Assembly (NCBI RefSeq): GCF_902459685.1
Contig: NZ_CABPSF010000001.1
Location: 186,001 to 250,000, forward strand
Reading direction: 5' to 3'
From: Pandoraea iniqua
GTDB lineage: Bacteria > Pseudomonadota > Gammaproteobacteria > Burkholderiales > Burkholderiaceae
DNA: 64,000 nt
Part shown: piece by piece, positions 63,756 through 64,000 of the stretch
How the letters are laid out: each line of letters starts with the position of its first letter
Position numbering within the stretch: the first letter of the stretch is position 1
The notes under the pieces: generated by a model
Databases searched by the model: none
What the model was told of the DNA's origin: nothing
What the model saw: only the letters and a program-made list of their open reading frames with translations
Program-made: the position numbers and the translations under genes

Positions 63756-64000
63756 CGCGCGCCTACGCGCTGGCGGTGGCCCCGAACGGCGCCCGCCGCA
63801 CGCACGCCGATCACCCGGCACTGCCGATGACGCCCGACGAGCTTGGCGCGTGCGCCAAGGCGTGTCTCGACGCGGGCGCGGCCATGATTCACCTGCACGT
63901 GCGCAAGGCCGATGGCACGCATAGCCTCGAAGTGCCCGATTACGTGGCGGGTATCGCGGCAGTGCGCCGCGCCGTCGGCAATGCGCTGGTGCTTCAGGTC
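63752..64000 (+). CDS. BKACE (DUF849) beta-keto acid cleavage enzyme, N-terminal part
   Basis: The first 83 residues of a gene cut by the window end. VAPNGARRTHADHPALPMTPDELG and AGAAMIHLHVR are typical of the 3-keto-5-aminohexanoate cleavage enzyme family, which condenses a beta-keto acid with acetyl-CoA; the HxH (HLHVR) provides zinc ligands. Overlap of 4 bases with the aminotransferase gene implies translational coupling. The substrate may be a beta-keto acid made by that aminotransferase. Confidence 0.88.
   Translation, partial: MTRAYALAVAPNGARRTHADHPALPMTPDELGACAKACLDAGAAMIHLHVRKADGTHSLEVPDYVAGIAAVRRAVGNALVLQV

Noticed and set aside
62160-63821. Upstream in-frame extension of the RpiR gene on the minus strand
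   Set aside because: The extension is antisense to the class-III aminotransferase; the RpiR family starts at the ATG at 62159.

Overview
The window is GC-rich (about 60-65%) chromosomal DNA of a betaproteobacterium, most likely family Burkholderiaceae. Pandoraea or a close relative is my guess. The clues are a double-length tandem UvrA, several OmpC-like trimeric porins, two small DUF4148 secreted proteins, and many LysR/transporter pairs. I saw no tRNA, rRNA, CRISPR array, insertion sequence or phage module, so this looks like metabolic and accessory chromosome rather than an island.

Layout. 1-2.6 kb: 3' end of a UvrD-like helicase, convergent with an NlpC/P60 lipoprotein. 2.7-7.1 kb: a Fur-controlled fecI-fecR-TonB receptor iron uptake set. 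7.2-13.3 kb: SOS-type uvrA with a clear LexA box. 13.3-15.6 kb: an EamA exporter of lower GC and a porin. 15.9-21.4 kb: a five-gene leftward cluster (IclR regulator, OPT oligopeptide transporter, class-V PLP enzyme, aspartyl dipeptidase PepE, DUF1177) ending at a terminator, read here as a peptide-utilisation operon. 21.5-23.7 kb: a possible small RNA and a GHKL ATPase fused to a PD-(D/E)XK-like nuclease. 24-27.8 kb: malate synthase G and a DUF445 membrane protein. 28-34.2 kb: a purine nucleoside module (porin, Tat-exported nucleoside hydrolase, divergent LysR, NCS2 purine permease, adenosine/adenine deaminase). 34.2-37 kb: small secreted or membrane proteins and an MHS-type transporter. 37.3-39.5 kb: an Fe-dependent alcohol dehydrogenase divergent from a LysR gene, resembling aminoethylphosphonate-associated genes. 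39.5-44.5 kb: a Fic AMP-transferase with duplicated upstream repeats and a 1237-residue protein of unknown function. 44.6-48.3 kb: UppP-like phosphatase, O-acetylhomoserine sulfhydrylase, alpha/beta hydrolase. 48.35-48.58 kb: a phased 11-bp array of DnaA-box-like sequences. 48.7-64 kb: small conserved proteins, two LysR/MFS pairs, ModE, a CSS-EAL phosphodiesterase, an Fsr-like exporter, and a divergent RpiR regulator / class-III aminotransferase / BKACE operon that runs off the window.

The most unusual items are the 11-bp DnaA-box array (48347-48578), the solitary GHKL-nuclease fusion (21672-23738), the 54-bp duplicated control region over the fic start codon, the OPT-PepE-DUF1177 operon with an atypical PLP enzyme, and the large unknown protein at 40813-44526. 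Assignments come from reading motifs in the translated sequence. No database search was run.
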